From positions 1-11,038 of the forward strand of contig CADBLW010000149.1 of the NCBI GenBank assembly GCA_902795625.1: a stretch of DNA of 11,038 bases. Direction: 5' to 3'. Origin of the DNA: an uncultured Lachnospiraceae bacterium (lineage in GTDB: Bacteria; Bacillota; Clostridia; Lachnospirales; Lachnospiraceae). Shown here piece by piece: positions 1-8,073 of this stretch. The translations under genes were made by a program, and so were the position numbers. The notes beneath the pieces were generated by a model, which saw only the letters and a list, made by a program, of their open reading frames with translations, made no database searches and was not told where the DNA came from. Numbering within the stretch: the first letter of the stretch is position 1; each line of letters opens with the position of its first letter.

Positions 1-3000
1 AGTCGGGCACCTCGTGCTGCTTCATCAGTTCCTCCGCCTCGGGCGTCAGCCCCTTGCCCTTGCGGACCTTCTCCATGATGCCGAAGGCATCCTTATTCGG
101 AAGTCCCATGGCGATCAGGTATGTCATAATATCATCACGCGTACAGATTGCCGTCGAAAGGACGCATTTTCCGTCGCGGATCAGATCCTGCGTATTGTTC
201 GTCCACACGTCCGTACCGTGGGAAAGACCGGAGATACGGATCATGTCCGAGAAACTCTGGGGCTTCGTCTCCAGAAGCATCTTGATAACGAAGTTCGTTC
301 CGAGCTCCGGAAGGCCGAGACTTCCCGTCTCGCAACCGTCGATCTGATCCGGCGTGATCCCGAGAGCCTCCGTGCTGTACATGAGCGAAAGAACCTTCGG
401 ATCGTCCATCGGCAGCGTCTTGACATCGAGGCCCGAGAGATCCTCGAGCATGCGGATCATCGTCGGATCTTCGTGGCCGAGAATATCAAGTTTCAGAAGG
501 TTCTGGTCGATCTTGTGGTAGTCAAAGTGCGTCGTGATCGTGTCCGTCGTCATATCGTTCGCCGGATGCTGCACGGGCGTGAACGTATCGATCTCCTCCC
601 CGTGGGGAAGCACGATGATGCCGCCGGGGTGCTGACCTGTGGTCCTGCGCACGCCGACGCAGCCCTGGACAAGACGGTCGATCTCCGCCGTCCGTTTCTC
701 AATGCCGTGGTCCTCGTAATACTTCTTGATGAAGCCGTACGCCGTCTTATCGGCCAGCGTACCGACGGTCCCGGCGCGGAACGTGTGTCCCTTGCCGAAC
801 AGGACCTCCGTGTAAGCGTGAGCCTTGCTCTGATACTCACTCGAAAAATTCAGGTCGATATCGGGCTCCTTGTCCCCGTAAAATCCGAGGAACGTCTCGA
901 AGGGGATGTTCTGTCCGTCCCGTGTGAGAGGTCTGCCGCAGTTCGGGCAGTCCTTTGCGGGAAGGTCAAAGCCGGACTTGAGCGCGTAGGCGCGCACCTC
1001 CTCCGAATCGAAATCCGAGTAGTGACAATGCTTGCAGAAATAGTGCGCGGGCAGCGGATTGACCTCCGTGATCCCCGACATCGTCGCGACGAAGGACGAT
1101 CCGACACTGCCTCGGGAACCTACCAGGTATCCGTCATCGTTCGAGTGCTTCACAAGTCTCTGGGCGATGATATACATGACTGCGTAACCGTTCGAGATGA
1201 TGGAGTGAAGCTCCTTCTCCAGACGGTCGGACACGATCTTCGGAAGCTCCTCACCGTACCAGCTGTGCGCCGTGTTGTAGCAGATCTCACGGAGCTCCGT
1301 GTCGGAGTTCTCGATCACGGGCGGACACTTGTCCGGGCGGACCGGGTTGATCTTCTCGATCATGTTGTTGACGCGGTTCGGGTTCGTGACGACGATCTCG
1401 TACGCCTTCTTCTCGGGCAGATACGAGAACTCCTCGAGCATCTCCGCCGTCGTGCGGAAATACAGCGGCGGCTGGCTGTCGGCATCCTTAAAGCCCTTTC
1501 CTGCCATGATGATGCGGCGGTAGATCTCATCCTCGGGATTCAGAAAATGCACGTCACAGGTGGCAATGCACATTTTCCCATGGGCGTCCGCGAGATCCAC
1601 GATGCGCTTGTTCAGCTCCGCCAGATCGTTCCAGCAGGTCACCTGCGGGATGTCCTCCGACTCGATCATGTACTGGTTGTTTCCGAGCGGCTGGATCTCA
1701 TAGTAATCGTAGAAATCACTGATCCGCTTGATCTCCTCCTCGGGCTTGTTGAACAGGATCGCACGGAACAGCTCTCCCGCTTCGCAGGCGGAACCGATGA
1801 TGAGGCCCTCCCGCATCTGCCGGAGAAGACTCTTCGGGATACGGGGCTTGCCGACGGCGCCGCGCTGGTAGTAGTAATCGATGTGGGACTTCGAAACAAG
1901 CCGGTACAGGTTGTTTCGTCCGACGTCGTTTTTGCACAACAGAATGATGTGGTAGCTCGGCAGCTTGCGGATCGCTTCCTTGTCGAGCTCGAGATCGTAC
2001 GGTGTCCCGTCGGGCTTCGTAACGCCCTCATCGTCGACAATATACCCTTCCATGCCGTAAATGATCTTAAACTTCTTGTATCTCTCCTTCTTCTCCGCGT
2101 CGTCACCGAACTTCTTCGGGTCGATGGCATGCGCTGCGTCGACGAAGGACTGCACGACTCCGTGGTCCGTGATGGCGATCGCGGGATGTCCCCATTCGAA
2201 GGCACGCTTCACGATCGTCGCGGTGTCGACCACGGCGTCCATATCGCTCATCTGCGTATGACAATGAAGCTCCACACGCTTTTCGGGAGCATTGTCGGAT
2301 CTCTTGATCCGAGTATCCACGGCCTTGCGGACGCCCTCGATCTTTCCGATCCCGAGCTCCTTCGTGTACCGGTCATCCTCCGTGTCGCCCGCAACGCACA
2401 CAAAGGCTCCCTCCTTCAGCTTCTCGATGAGGTCGGGAACATCCTGCGTGGGAACATACATCCTGACAGCGATGGAATCGTCAAAATCCGTGATGTTGAA
2501 GGTGATGATCGTCTTCGTCGGTCTTCTGTCCGCATCGTTTCCGTCATCCCGGCGCACGAGCTCGCGGGTCTCCACGGAAAATATCTGTCCCTGCACGACC
2601 ACGGACTGGTAAGGGTCGGTGATCGCCGAGATCGGCGTGATGATCGAGTGGTCGAAGGGTTTGCCGAAGATCAGGTCGGGATCGTCCGGATATTTGCGTC
2701 GCTTCTGAAACGCGGGCTTCGGCGACTCCTCCACCGTCGGTTCCTTCTTCGGTTTCGCAATGATATCCTTCGGTTTGTGTCGTTCCCCGGTGCCTGCTTC
2801 AGCAGCCGCGCGGCTGCGCACAAGCTTCGCGATGTACTCGTCCGTGTTGTAGACGCGCTCCGCGGGATACGTCTCCGAAAGGTCGTCCGGCTCCGAATAA
2901 ACAATGCTCAGCTTCGTGAATCGGTCGCTCCAGAATTTCATCCGGTCCGTGAAAACGCTTCTGAAACCGTCCTCCGCAGTCGCGAAGAAGCTGTCCCCGG

Positions 3001-3388
3001 GCAGGGTCATCTTCACCTCTCCGCCCTCCGCAAAAAATGATGCGGAGCGGATCACGGCGTTATCCATCTGCCGGAACATCATGGTATTTTCCTCCTGAAT
3101 GAGCTCCAGAAGGAGACGAAGAGCCTCGCCTTCGTCGTCATTTTCCTCGATGCAGTAAAAGCGCACACAGATATCCACTCTCTTCACGATATCCTTGAAC
3201 GACTGTTGATGCACCTCATCCGAAAGCATACGAAGCACGCCGTACGGAATCAGTTCGTCCGATACGGCGTGAATAGTAATCGTGTTTTCGCTGCGGTTGG
3301 CGATGATCTTCTTAACATCGAGTTCCGCAGTCTTATTTCGAAGATCCGCCGGTAACACAAGCCCGCGGATCGCCCGTTCAATCAGCAT
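1..3388 (-). CDS. polC: DNA polymerase III alpha subunit, PolC type (C-terminus cut by window edge; exonuclease domain absent)
   Basis: PolC is the replicative DNA polymerase of Firmicutes. It copies the chromosome at the fork together with the sliding clamp. The first 1129 codons are in the window; the missing end (clamp-binding and tail region, roughly 200 residues by family comparison) lies beyond base 1. The ATG at 3388 follows an AGAGGA Shine-Dalgarno with a 5-nt spacer. Domains in order: N-terminal domains with a charged linker (about 1-250), OB-fold (about 255-345), PHP domain (from about 370), and polymerase core. PHP ligand positions visible are H375, H377, D408, H409, E447, H480, C535, D612 and H614. 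The PolC zinc knuckle is C785/C788 and C814/C817. Palm aspartates are D843 and D845 (PDIDLNF) and D968 (LKLDILGH). The DnaQ-like proofreading exonuclease, normally inserted in the PHP domain, is missing: only a short linker separates E447 from H480. Identity is certain; the domain loss is read directly from the open, in-frame sequence. Confidence 0.97.
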   Translation of the reverse strand, partial: MLIERAIRGLVLPADLRNKTAELDVKKIIANRSENTITIHAVSDELIPYGVLRMLSDEVHQQSFKDIVKRVDICVRFYCIEENDDEGEALRLLLELIQEENTMMFRQMDNAVIRSASFFAEGGEVKMTLPGDSFFATAEDGFRSVFTDRMKFWSDRFTKLSIVYSEPDDLSETYPAERVYNTDEYIAKLVRSRAAAEAGTGERHKPKDIIAKPKKEPTVEESPKPAFQKRRKYPDDPDLIFGKPFDHSIITPISAITDPYQSVVVQGQIFSVETRELVRRDDGNDADRRPTKTIITFNITDFDDSIAVRMYVPTQDVPDLIEKLKEGAFVCVAGDTEDDRYTKELGIGKIEGVRKAVDTRIKRSDNAPEKRVELHCHTQMSDMDAVVDTATIVKRAFEWGHPAIAITDHGVVQSFVDAAHAIDPKKFGDDAEKKERYKKFKIIYGMEGYIVDDEGVTKPDGTPYDLELDKEAIRKLPSYHIILLCKNDVGRNNLYRLVSKSHIDYYYQRGAVGKPRIPKSLLRQMREGLIIGSACEAGELFRAILFNKPEEEIKRISDFYDYYEIQPLGNNQYMIESEDIPQVTCWNDLAELNKRIVDLADAHGKMCIATCDVHFLNPEDEIYRRIIMAGKGFKDADSQPPLYFRTTAEMLEEFSYLPEKKAYEIVVTNPNRVNNMIEKINPVRPDKCPPVIENSDTELREICYNTAHSWYGEELPKIVSDRLEKELHSIISNGYAVMYIIAQRLVKHSNDDGYLVGSRGSVGSSFVATMSGITEVNPLPAHYFCKHCHYSDFDSEEVRAYALKSGFDLPAKDCPNCGRPLTRDGQNIPFETFLGFYGDKEPDIDLNFSSEYQSKAHAYTEVLFGKGHTFRAGTVGTLADKTAYGFIKKYYEDHGIEKRTAEIDRLVQGCVGVRRTTGQHPGGIIVLPHGEEIDTFTPVQHPANDMTTDTITTHFDYHKIDQNLLKLDILGHEDPTMIRMLEDLSGLDVKTLPMDDPKVLSLMYSTEALGITPDQIDGCETGSLGLPELGTNFVIKMLLETKPQSFSDMIRISGLSHGTDVWTNNTQDLIRDGKCVLSTAICTRDDIMTYLIAMGLPNKDAFGIMEKVRKGKGLTPEAEELMKQHEVPD

Positions 3389-3400
3389 GGTTGTCCTCTC

Positions 3401-3434
3401 AAAAAACTGTAAAACCGCGCCGTAATGCCGGCGC
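3401..3434 (-). terminator. Terminator-like hairpin between ispG and polC
   Basis: On the minus strand a 6-bp all-GC stem (gcgccg / cggcgc, 3417-3434, six-base loop) is followed by ggttttacagtttttt, two T runs split by four bases. It starts 11 nt after the ispG stop and ends next to the polC Shine-Dalgarno. It resembles an intrinsic terminator, but polC directly downstream in the same direction suggests partial read-through or attenuation. No convincing polC promoter is visible between the hairpin and the polC start. Confidence 0.5.
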
Positions 3435-3445
3435 CTCCCGAATTC

Positions 3446-4507
3446 CTACTTCTCTCTCCGAAAGCTCTTCAATTCCTCTTCCAGTGCCGCGAGAAGCTCG
3501 TTCTCCGGCAGCTTCCGCAGGATCTCACCCTTGCGGAACACAAGGCCCTCTCCTCCGCCTCCGGCTATTCCGAGATCCGCCTCTCTCGCCTCTCCCGGTC
3601 CGTTTACTACGCAGCCCATCACGGCGACCTTGATGTTGAGATCGTCATAGCGGGAAATCATATTTTCCACCTTCTGCGCCAGTCCGATCAGATCGATCTG
3701 CGTTCTCCCGCACGTCGGGCAGGAAACCATCTCGATCCCGTTGTTGCGAAGTCCGAGGGAGCGAAGGATCGTCTTCGCCGCGCGAACCTCCTCCAGCGGA
3801 TCACCGGTGAGCGACACGCGTATCGTATCTCCGATGCCCTCATGCAGCAGGATGCCGACACCTACGGAGGACTTGATGCTTCCCTTCATCACGGTACCCG
3901 CCTCGGTTATGCCCACATGCAGCGGATAATCCGTGCGGTCCGCGATCATCTCGTGAGCCTTCACGGACAGCATCACATCCGAGGATTTGATGCTGATCAC
4001 GATATCCGAGAAATCCGCCTCCTCGAGCATGCGCACCTTGTCAAGCGCGCTCTCCACAAGCCCTTCCGGCGTGACACCGCCGTACTTCGCCACGAGCTCC
4101 TTCTCCAGGGAACCGCTGTTCACGCCGACGCGTATGGGAATACCCGCCGCCTTCGCCGCCGCGGCTACCGCGCGCACATTGTCCTCTCCGCCGATATTTC
4201 CGGGGTTGATTCGGATCTTGTCCGCTCCCGCCTCGATCGCCGCGAGAGCAAGCCTGTAGTCAAAATGAATGTCCGCCACAAGAGGGATCGATATCTGTCC
4301 TTTGATCTCGCGGATCGCCTCCGCGGCCTCCGCCGTCGGGACCGCAACGCGTATGATGTCGCAGCCCTCTCTCTCCAGCGCAAGGATCTGATCAACCGTG
4401 GCTTTCACGTCCTCGGTCTTCGTGTTGCACATGGACTGGATCAACACCGGATTTCCCCCGCCGATGACACGATCGCCGATTTTTACTGTTTTCGTTCCAG
4501 CCCGCAT
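3446..4507 (-). CDS. ispG: 4-hydroxy-3-methylbut-2-en-1-yl diphosphate synthase (GcpE/IspG)
   Basis: IspG is the penultimate enzyme of the MEP isoprenoid pathway. It reductively converts methylerythritol cyclodiphosphate to HMBPP in the cytosol using a [4Fe-4S] cluster. The 353-residue protein has the usual two-domain bacterial layout: a TIM barrel with conserved stretches such as LVADIHFDYRLA and INPGNIG (about 76-105), then the iron-sulfur domain. Cluster ligands are visible as C263 and C266 (SCPTCGRT) and C299, with E306 in the NGPGE motif as the expected fourth ligand. The ATG at 4507 has a GGAGG Shine-Dalgarno about 6 nt upstream. It lies 41 nt downstream of rseP with no clear promoter between, so it is probably co-transcribed. 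The length matches the short (non-plant) bacterial form. Together with dxr it gives this cluster two of the seven MEP enzymes. Confidence 0.98.
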   Translation of the reverse strand: MRAGTKTVKIGDRVIGGGNPVLIQSMCNTKTEDVKATVDQILALEREGCDIIRVAVPTAEAAEAIREIKGQISIPLVADIHFDYRLALAAIEAGADKIRINPGNIGGEDNVRAVAAAAKAAGIPIRVGVNSGSLEKELVAKYGGVTPEGLVESALDKVRMLEEADFSDIVISIKSSDVMLSVKAHEMIADRTDYPLHVGITEAGTVMKGSIKSSVGVGILLHEGIGDTIRVSLTGDPLEEVRAAKTILRSLGLRNNGIEMVSCPTCGRTQIDLIGLAQKVENMISRYDDLNIKVAVMGCVVNGPGEAREADLGIAGGGGEGLVFRKGEILRKLPENELLAALEEELKSFRREK

Positions 4508-4548
4508 GACTGCCTCCGATCATACAAAAGATCAACAAAAACTAATGG

Positions 4549-6035
4549 TTAGCCAAACACGTTTGCGATATCGTTGAACAGGATGAACACCATCAGGATC
4601 ATCAGAAGGATAAATCCGATCAGCGTTACCACCGCCTCGACTTTCCGGTTCGCCTTCTTGCCGCGGATTGCCTCGATAAAGAGGAACAGCAGCCGTCCGC
4701 CGTCCAGCGCGGGGATCGGCAGAAGGTTCATGACACCGAGGTTGGCGCTTAAGAGGATCGCCCAGTTGATCAGGTTCAGGAACGCGTAAAATGTTCCGTC
4801 CGTCTCATAGCTCTCCTCGACGACGTTGCTCATCTCGCTCACGACGCGCACAGCGCCGCCGACATCCTTGCGGGATGCCTTGCCCTGGAAAATGTATCCT
4901 AGGCTCTTGATCGTCGCCTTATCCAGTATCCGACCTCGTTCACACCGTATTTGATCACACCGATCGGTCCGACCTTCTCGCGGTAATCGATGTTGTACCC
5001 GAAGCCGAGCTGATACTCCTCGGTAAGGATCGGCGTCACCTTGAACGTCAGCTCCTGACCGTCTCTTCTGACGACAAATTCCACGGGGTCAGCCCCGATC
5101 GGATGCTCGCTGACATACTTTTGGAAATCTGCGGCCGTCGCGATCTCGCAGCCGTTGAACCGGATCACCTCGTCACCGACCTGCAGTCCGGCCTCCGCAG
5201 CCGCTCCGACAGCGTCCGTGAGCTTCATTGCCGCAACCGTGCCGTCCTGGTAATAGTTGTAGCCGATACCGCACATGTAGCGTTTCACAAACACCGAATC
5301 GTAGGTCTTCGTGAAGGATTCGCCGTTGTGCTCATAGGTGATGGTAACCGTCTTCGGAACACCGTCGAGGGTCTCGTAGAGCGCCACGTCGCGGCCGATC
5401 CGGATCGTGTGCTCCTGGTACTCCGTGATCGTGTCCCCGACAGAAAGTCCTGTCTTCTCCGCGACCTCCTCCGTCACCGAGGTGACAATCGCAGGATCAT
5501 ATCCGATGGAACCGATAATGATGCAGGCGAGCAGAAACGCAAGTATGAAATTGAAGAACGGGCCGGCGAAGATAATGCTGATGCGCTGCCACACGTTCCT
5601 GCTCGCAAAGGAGCAGCCCTCCTCATCCTGCGGCAGTTCCGTCTTCTCCTTCGCCTCGTCATCCGCGGAGACTTCTGCTTCCTTCGCTTCGTCCTTTGCT
5701 TCTTCCTTCTCTGCCTCTTCCTTCTCCTTGTCGATCTCGTCCGTCGTAAGCGGTTCATCGTCGCCGAGCATCAGGCAGGAGCCGCCGAACGGCAGAAGCT
5801 TTACCGACCAGCGCGTTCCGCGCATTTTCCACGTGATCAGCCTCGGTCCGAGTCCGATGGAAAATTCTTTGACCGTCACGCCGTTGATGCGCGCGAGCAG
5901 AAAATGCCCGAACTCATGGAAACAGATCACAAGACCGATCATGAAGATGGCAAGCAATATGTTCAAATGTCCCGTAGCGATCAGCGCTATGATGGCCGCA
6001 ACCATCAGGACTGCGCCGACAATCGTGTTCTTCAT
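4549..6035 (-). CDS. rseP: RseP/RasP family intramembrane site-2 zinc metalloprotease, interrupted by a frameshift
   Basis: This family cleaves membrane-embedded substrates such as anti-sigma factors and signal-peptide remnants. The first frame runs from the ATG at 6035 to a TAG at 4899-4901 (378 codons). The rest continues in another frame down to the TAA at 4549. Restoring one A (minus strand) near 4919-4920 gives one protein of about 495 residues. Visible: an N-terminal membrane segment, zinc site HEFGH at 40-44, a second membrane segment at about 150-178, two PDZ-like regions (about 181-245 and 265-335), and in the second frame NLLPIPALDGG, which carries the LDG zinc-ligand motif, plus two hydrophobic C-terminal segments. 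An acidic E/K/A-rich insertion covers about 92-140. The Shine-Dalgarno GAGGTGA overlaps the dxr stop codon, so translation is probably coupled. As written, the product lacks the LDG motif and would be inactive; a sequencing error or a real mutation cannot be told apart here. Confidence 0.93.
4917..4922 (-). other. Frameshift site in rseP (apparent one-base deletion)
   Basis: On the minus strand the reading tgg-ata-agg-cga ends six codons later at TAG (4899-4901). With one extra A in the AA run at 4919-4920 it becomes tgg-ata-aag-gcg-acg and continues as WIKATIKSLGYIFQGK, joining in frame to the LDG-containing half. No slippery heptamer of the X XXY YYZ type is present, so programmed frameshifting is unlikely. 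Confidence 0.9.
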
Positions 6036-6042
6036 CCTTCCT

Positions 6043-7236
6043 TCACCTCTTCAGCAATTCGTAGGTTTCCGCCTCCGCATCAAGGATCTGCGCCAGCGAA
6101 GGCGAAGCTATGATGCGGTGTCCGTCAACCGCGCGGCGGATCATCCTCGGGATGTCCATGAAGCCGCATTCTCCCTCCAGAAATCTTGCGACCGCGTACT
6201 CATTGGCCGCGTTGTAAACAACAGGCAGCGTGGTGCCCGTCATGGCGCCGTATTCGTAATCTCTCTCAAGCACCTCTCCGGCAAGCGCAAACGCCGGAAA
6301 ATTTTCCTCATCGGGACGCAGGAACTCTAACTTCCCGACGGTAAACAGATCAAGCTCGTCCGCGATCCGTTCCTTCCTCTCCGGATAGCAGATCGCATAC
6401 TCGATGGGAAGCCGCATATCCGGTGTTCCCATCTGGCCGATAACTGCGCCGTCCGTGAACTCCACCGCCGAATGCAGAACGCTCTGCGGATGGATCACGA
6501 CACGGATCTGATCCGGCCTGAGCCCGAACAGCCACCGCGCCTCCATCATCTCAAGACCTTTGTTGACCATCGTCGCGGAGTCGACGGTTATTTTCCGACC
6601 CATCGACCAGTTTGGATGCTTCAGGGCATCCTCGACCGTGTATCGCTCCATCTCCTCCTTCGTGCGCCCGCGGAAAGGCCCGCCGGAAGCCGTGAGAAGG
6701 ATCCTTTTTACGGACGGATGGCCGTAGAAAAATGCGTCTCTCTCTCCGGAAAGCGTCTGCAGCGACTGGAAGATCGCCGAATGCTCACTGTCGATCGGAT
6801 AGAGCGAAACACCGTGCTTACGAAGCAGCGGAACAATGATGTGTCCCGCCGTCACCAGCGTTTCCTTGTTGGCCAGCGCGACCGTCTTCCCGGCCTCGAT
6901 CGCCGCGATGGTCGGACGGATACCGATCATGCCGACCACGGCCACCACTGTCATATCCGTGCCGTCGCAGGCGGCAGCCTCCAAAAGGCCGTCCATCCCC
7001 TCGGTCACGGTCGTTCCCTCGAGATTGCTGAGGCGTTCGCGAAGCTCCTTCGCCGCAGTTTCATCGTACACGCAAACGATGCGCGGACGAAACTCCCGCG
7101 CCTGCTTCTCCAGAAGATCCACGCTCGCGTTGGCGGCAAGCGCCGTTACGGAGAGCTCCTCCGGGTATTTGCGCACCAATTCCAATGTCTGCCGGCCGAT
7201 CGATCCGGTCGATCCGAGAACGGAAAGCCTCTTCAT
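6043..7236 (-). CDS. dxr: 1-deoxy-D-xylulose 5-phosphate reductoisomerase (IspC)
   Basis: Dxr carries out the first committed MEP-pathway step, converting 1-deoxy-D-xylulose 5-phosphate to 2-C-methyl-D-erythritol 4-phosphate with NADPH and a divalent metal. The 397-residue length is normal. The NADPH-binding loop GSTGSIG is at residues 8-14, ANKETLVTAG is at about 122-131, and the metal ligands match D149, E151 (PIDSEHSAIFQ) and E229 (VNKGLEMMEA). The HPQSVLHS and MGTPDMRLPIEY stretches are also family hallmarks. The ATG at 7236 has an AAGGAG Shine-Dalgarno 8 nt upstream and lies 18 nt after the cdsA stop. Only 7 nt separate its stop from the rseP start, and its last codons (AAG AGG TGA) supply the rseP ribosome-binding sequence. 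It is cytosolic and feeds precursors toward UppS, encoded two genes upstream. Confidence 0.98.
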   Translation of the reverse strand: MKRLSVLGSTGSIGRQTLELVRKYPEELSVTALAANASVDLLEKQAREFRPRIVCVYDETAAKELRERLSNLEGTTVTEGMDGLLEAAACDGTDMTVVAVVGMIGIRPTIAAIEAGKTVALANKETLVTAGHIIVPLLRKHGVSLYPIDSEHSAIFQSLQTLSGERDAFFYGHPSVKRILLTASGGPFRGRTKEEMERYTVEDALKHPNWSMGRKITVDSATMVNKGLEMMEARWLFGLRPDQIRVVIHPQSVLHSAVEFTDGAVIGQMGTPDMRLPIEYAICYPERKERIADELDLFTVGKLEFLRPDEENFPAFALAGEVLERDYEYGAMTGTTLPVVYNAANEYAVARFLEGECGFMDIPRMIRRAVDGHRIIASPSLAQILDAEAETYELLKR

Positions 7237-7254
7237 CTGCGAACTCCTTGTCTA

Positions 7255-8061
7255 TCACGCGTTAAATACGAGCGTCAGCAGCAGAAATGTCGCGGGCGCC
7301 GTGAAGATCACGCTGTCAAACCGGTCCAGAACACCGCCGTGTCCGGGGATCAATTTTCCGTAGTCCTTGATCTTGTGCTGGCGCTTGATGCCCGATGCGG
7401 CAAGGTCGCCGAACTGCGACAGGATCGAGGCGCAGGCACAGATGACCGGAAACGCGATCAGCGGGCTTCCGACAGCCGAGAGCTTACTTTGAAAGATCAG
7501 CGCATACACAAATCCGAGAAGCGCGGCTCCGACCACACCGCCGACGCAGCCCTCCCAGGATTTCTTCGGGCTCAGCACGGGAAATGCCTTGTGCTTCCCG
7601 ATCAGCCGTCCCACGCAGTACGCGCATGTATCCGAACCCCATGCGCCCAGGAATACGAGCCACACGAGGTACGCACCGCCGTCGAGGACGCGGATGCGGT
7701 AAATGCAGCACATCGTCATCGCGACGTAGAAAATGCTGAAAAAGCATGCCAGGATCTGCGTAAAATCATATTTCGGATAGCCGATCACAAAGCAGATCAG
7801 CAGTCCGAGCACGATCACGAGGACCATCGGCATGATGTACGTCTCCTGGTCGAACCGGACCAGAAGATAATACCCGACCGCGGCGATCAGGCACACGATC
7901 GAGGGGGCCTTCAGATGCACTTCAAACACGCGCTCAAGCTCGATCATTCCGATCAGAGAGATCAAAAGCAGCACGCCCCAGAGCACCCATCCGCCCATAT
8001 AGATTGCACCGACAGCGATCAACACCAACAGGATTCCGCTGATCAATCGTTCCTTAAACAT
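7255..8061 (-). CDS. cdsA: Phosphatidate cytidylyltransferase (CDP-diacylglycerol synthase)
   Basis: CdsA activates phosphatidic acid with CTP to CDP-diacylglycerol, the precursor of bacterial phospholipids, in the cytoplasmic membrane. The 268-residue protein is very hydrophobic, with about eight candidate membrane segments beginning near residues 7-40. The CdsA family signature is complete at 223-247: S223, K226-R227, K232-D233 and the PGHGGVLDR end. Upstream LSPKKSWEG (163-171) is another conserved family stretch. The ATG at 8061 has a GGGAGGA Shine-Dalgarno about 5 nt upstream and follows the uppS stop by 12 nt, so the two are almost certainly one transcript. Pairing with uppS is the standard Firmicutes arrangement. 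Nothing looks odd in length or motifs. Confidence 0.97.
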   Translation of the reverse strand: MFKERLISGILLVLIAVGAIYMGGWVLWGVLLLISLIGMIELERVFEVHLKAPSIVCLIAAVGYYLLVRFDQETYIMPMVLVIVLGLLICFVIGYPKYDFTQILACFFSIFYVAMTMCCIYRIRVLDGGAYLVWLVFLGAWGSDTCAYCVGRLIGKHKAFPVLSPKKSWEGCVGGVVGAALLGFVYALIFQSKLSAVGSPLIAFPVICACASILSQFGDLAASGIKRQHKIKDYGKLIPGHGGVLDRFDSVIFTAPATFLLLTLVFNA

Positions 8062-8073
8062 AGTTTCCTCCCG

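Noticed and set aside
14..3040. Open frame of 1008 codons on the plus strand
   Set aside because: It lies exactly antisense to polC, is rich in Arg, Leu, Val and His, and has no Shine-Dalgarno or recognisable domain. GC-biased codons in polC explain the open antisense frame.
3425..4552. Open frame of 375 codons on the plus strand antisense to ispG
   Set aside because: It is the shadow of a strongly conserved gene and has no family resemblance.
4899..4930. Programmed -1 frameshifting in rseP
   Set aside because: There is no slippery heptamer at the shift point. RseP is not known to be made this way, and the missing base sits in a short A run typical of an indel.
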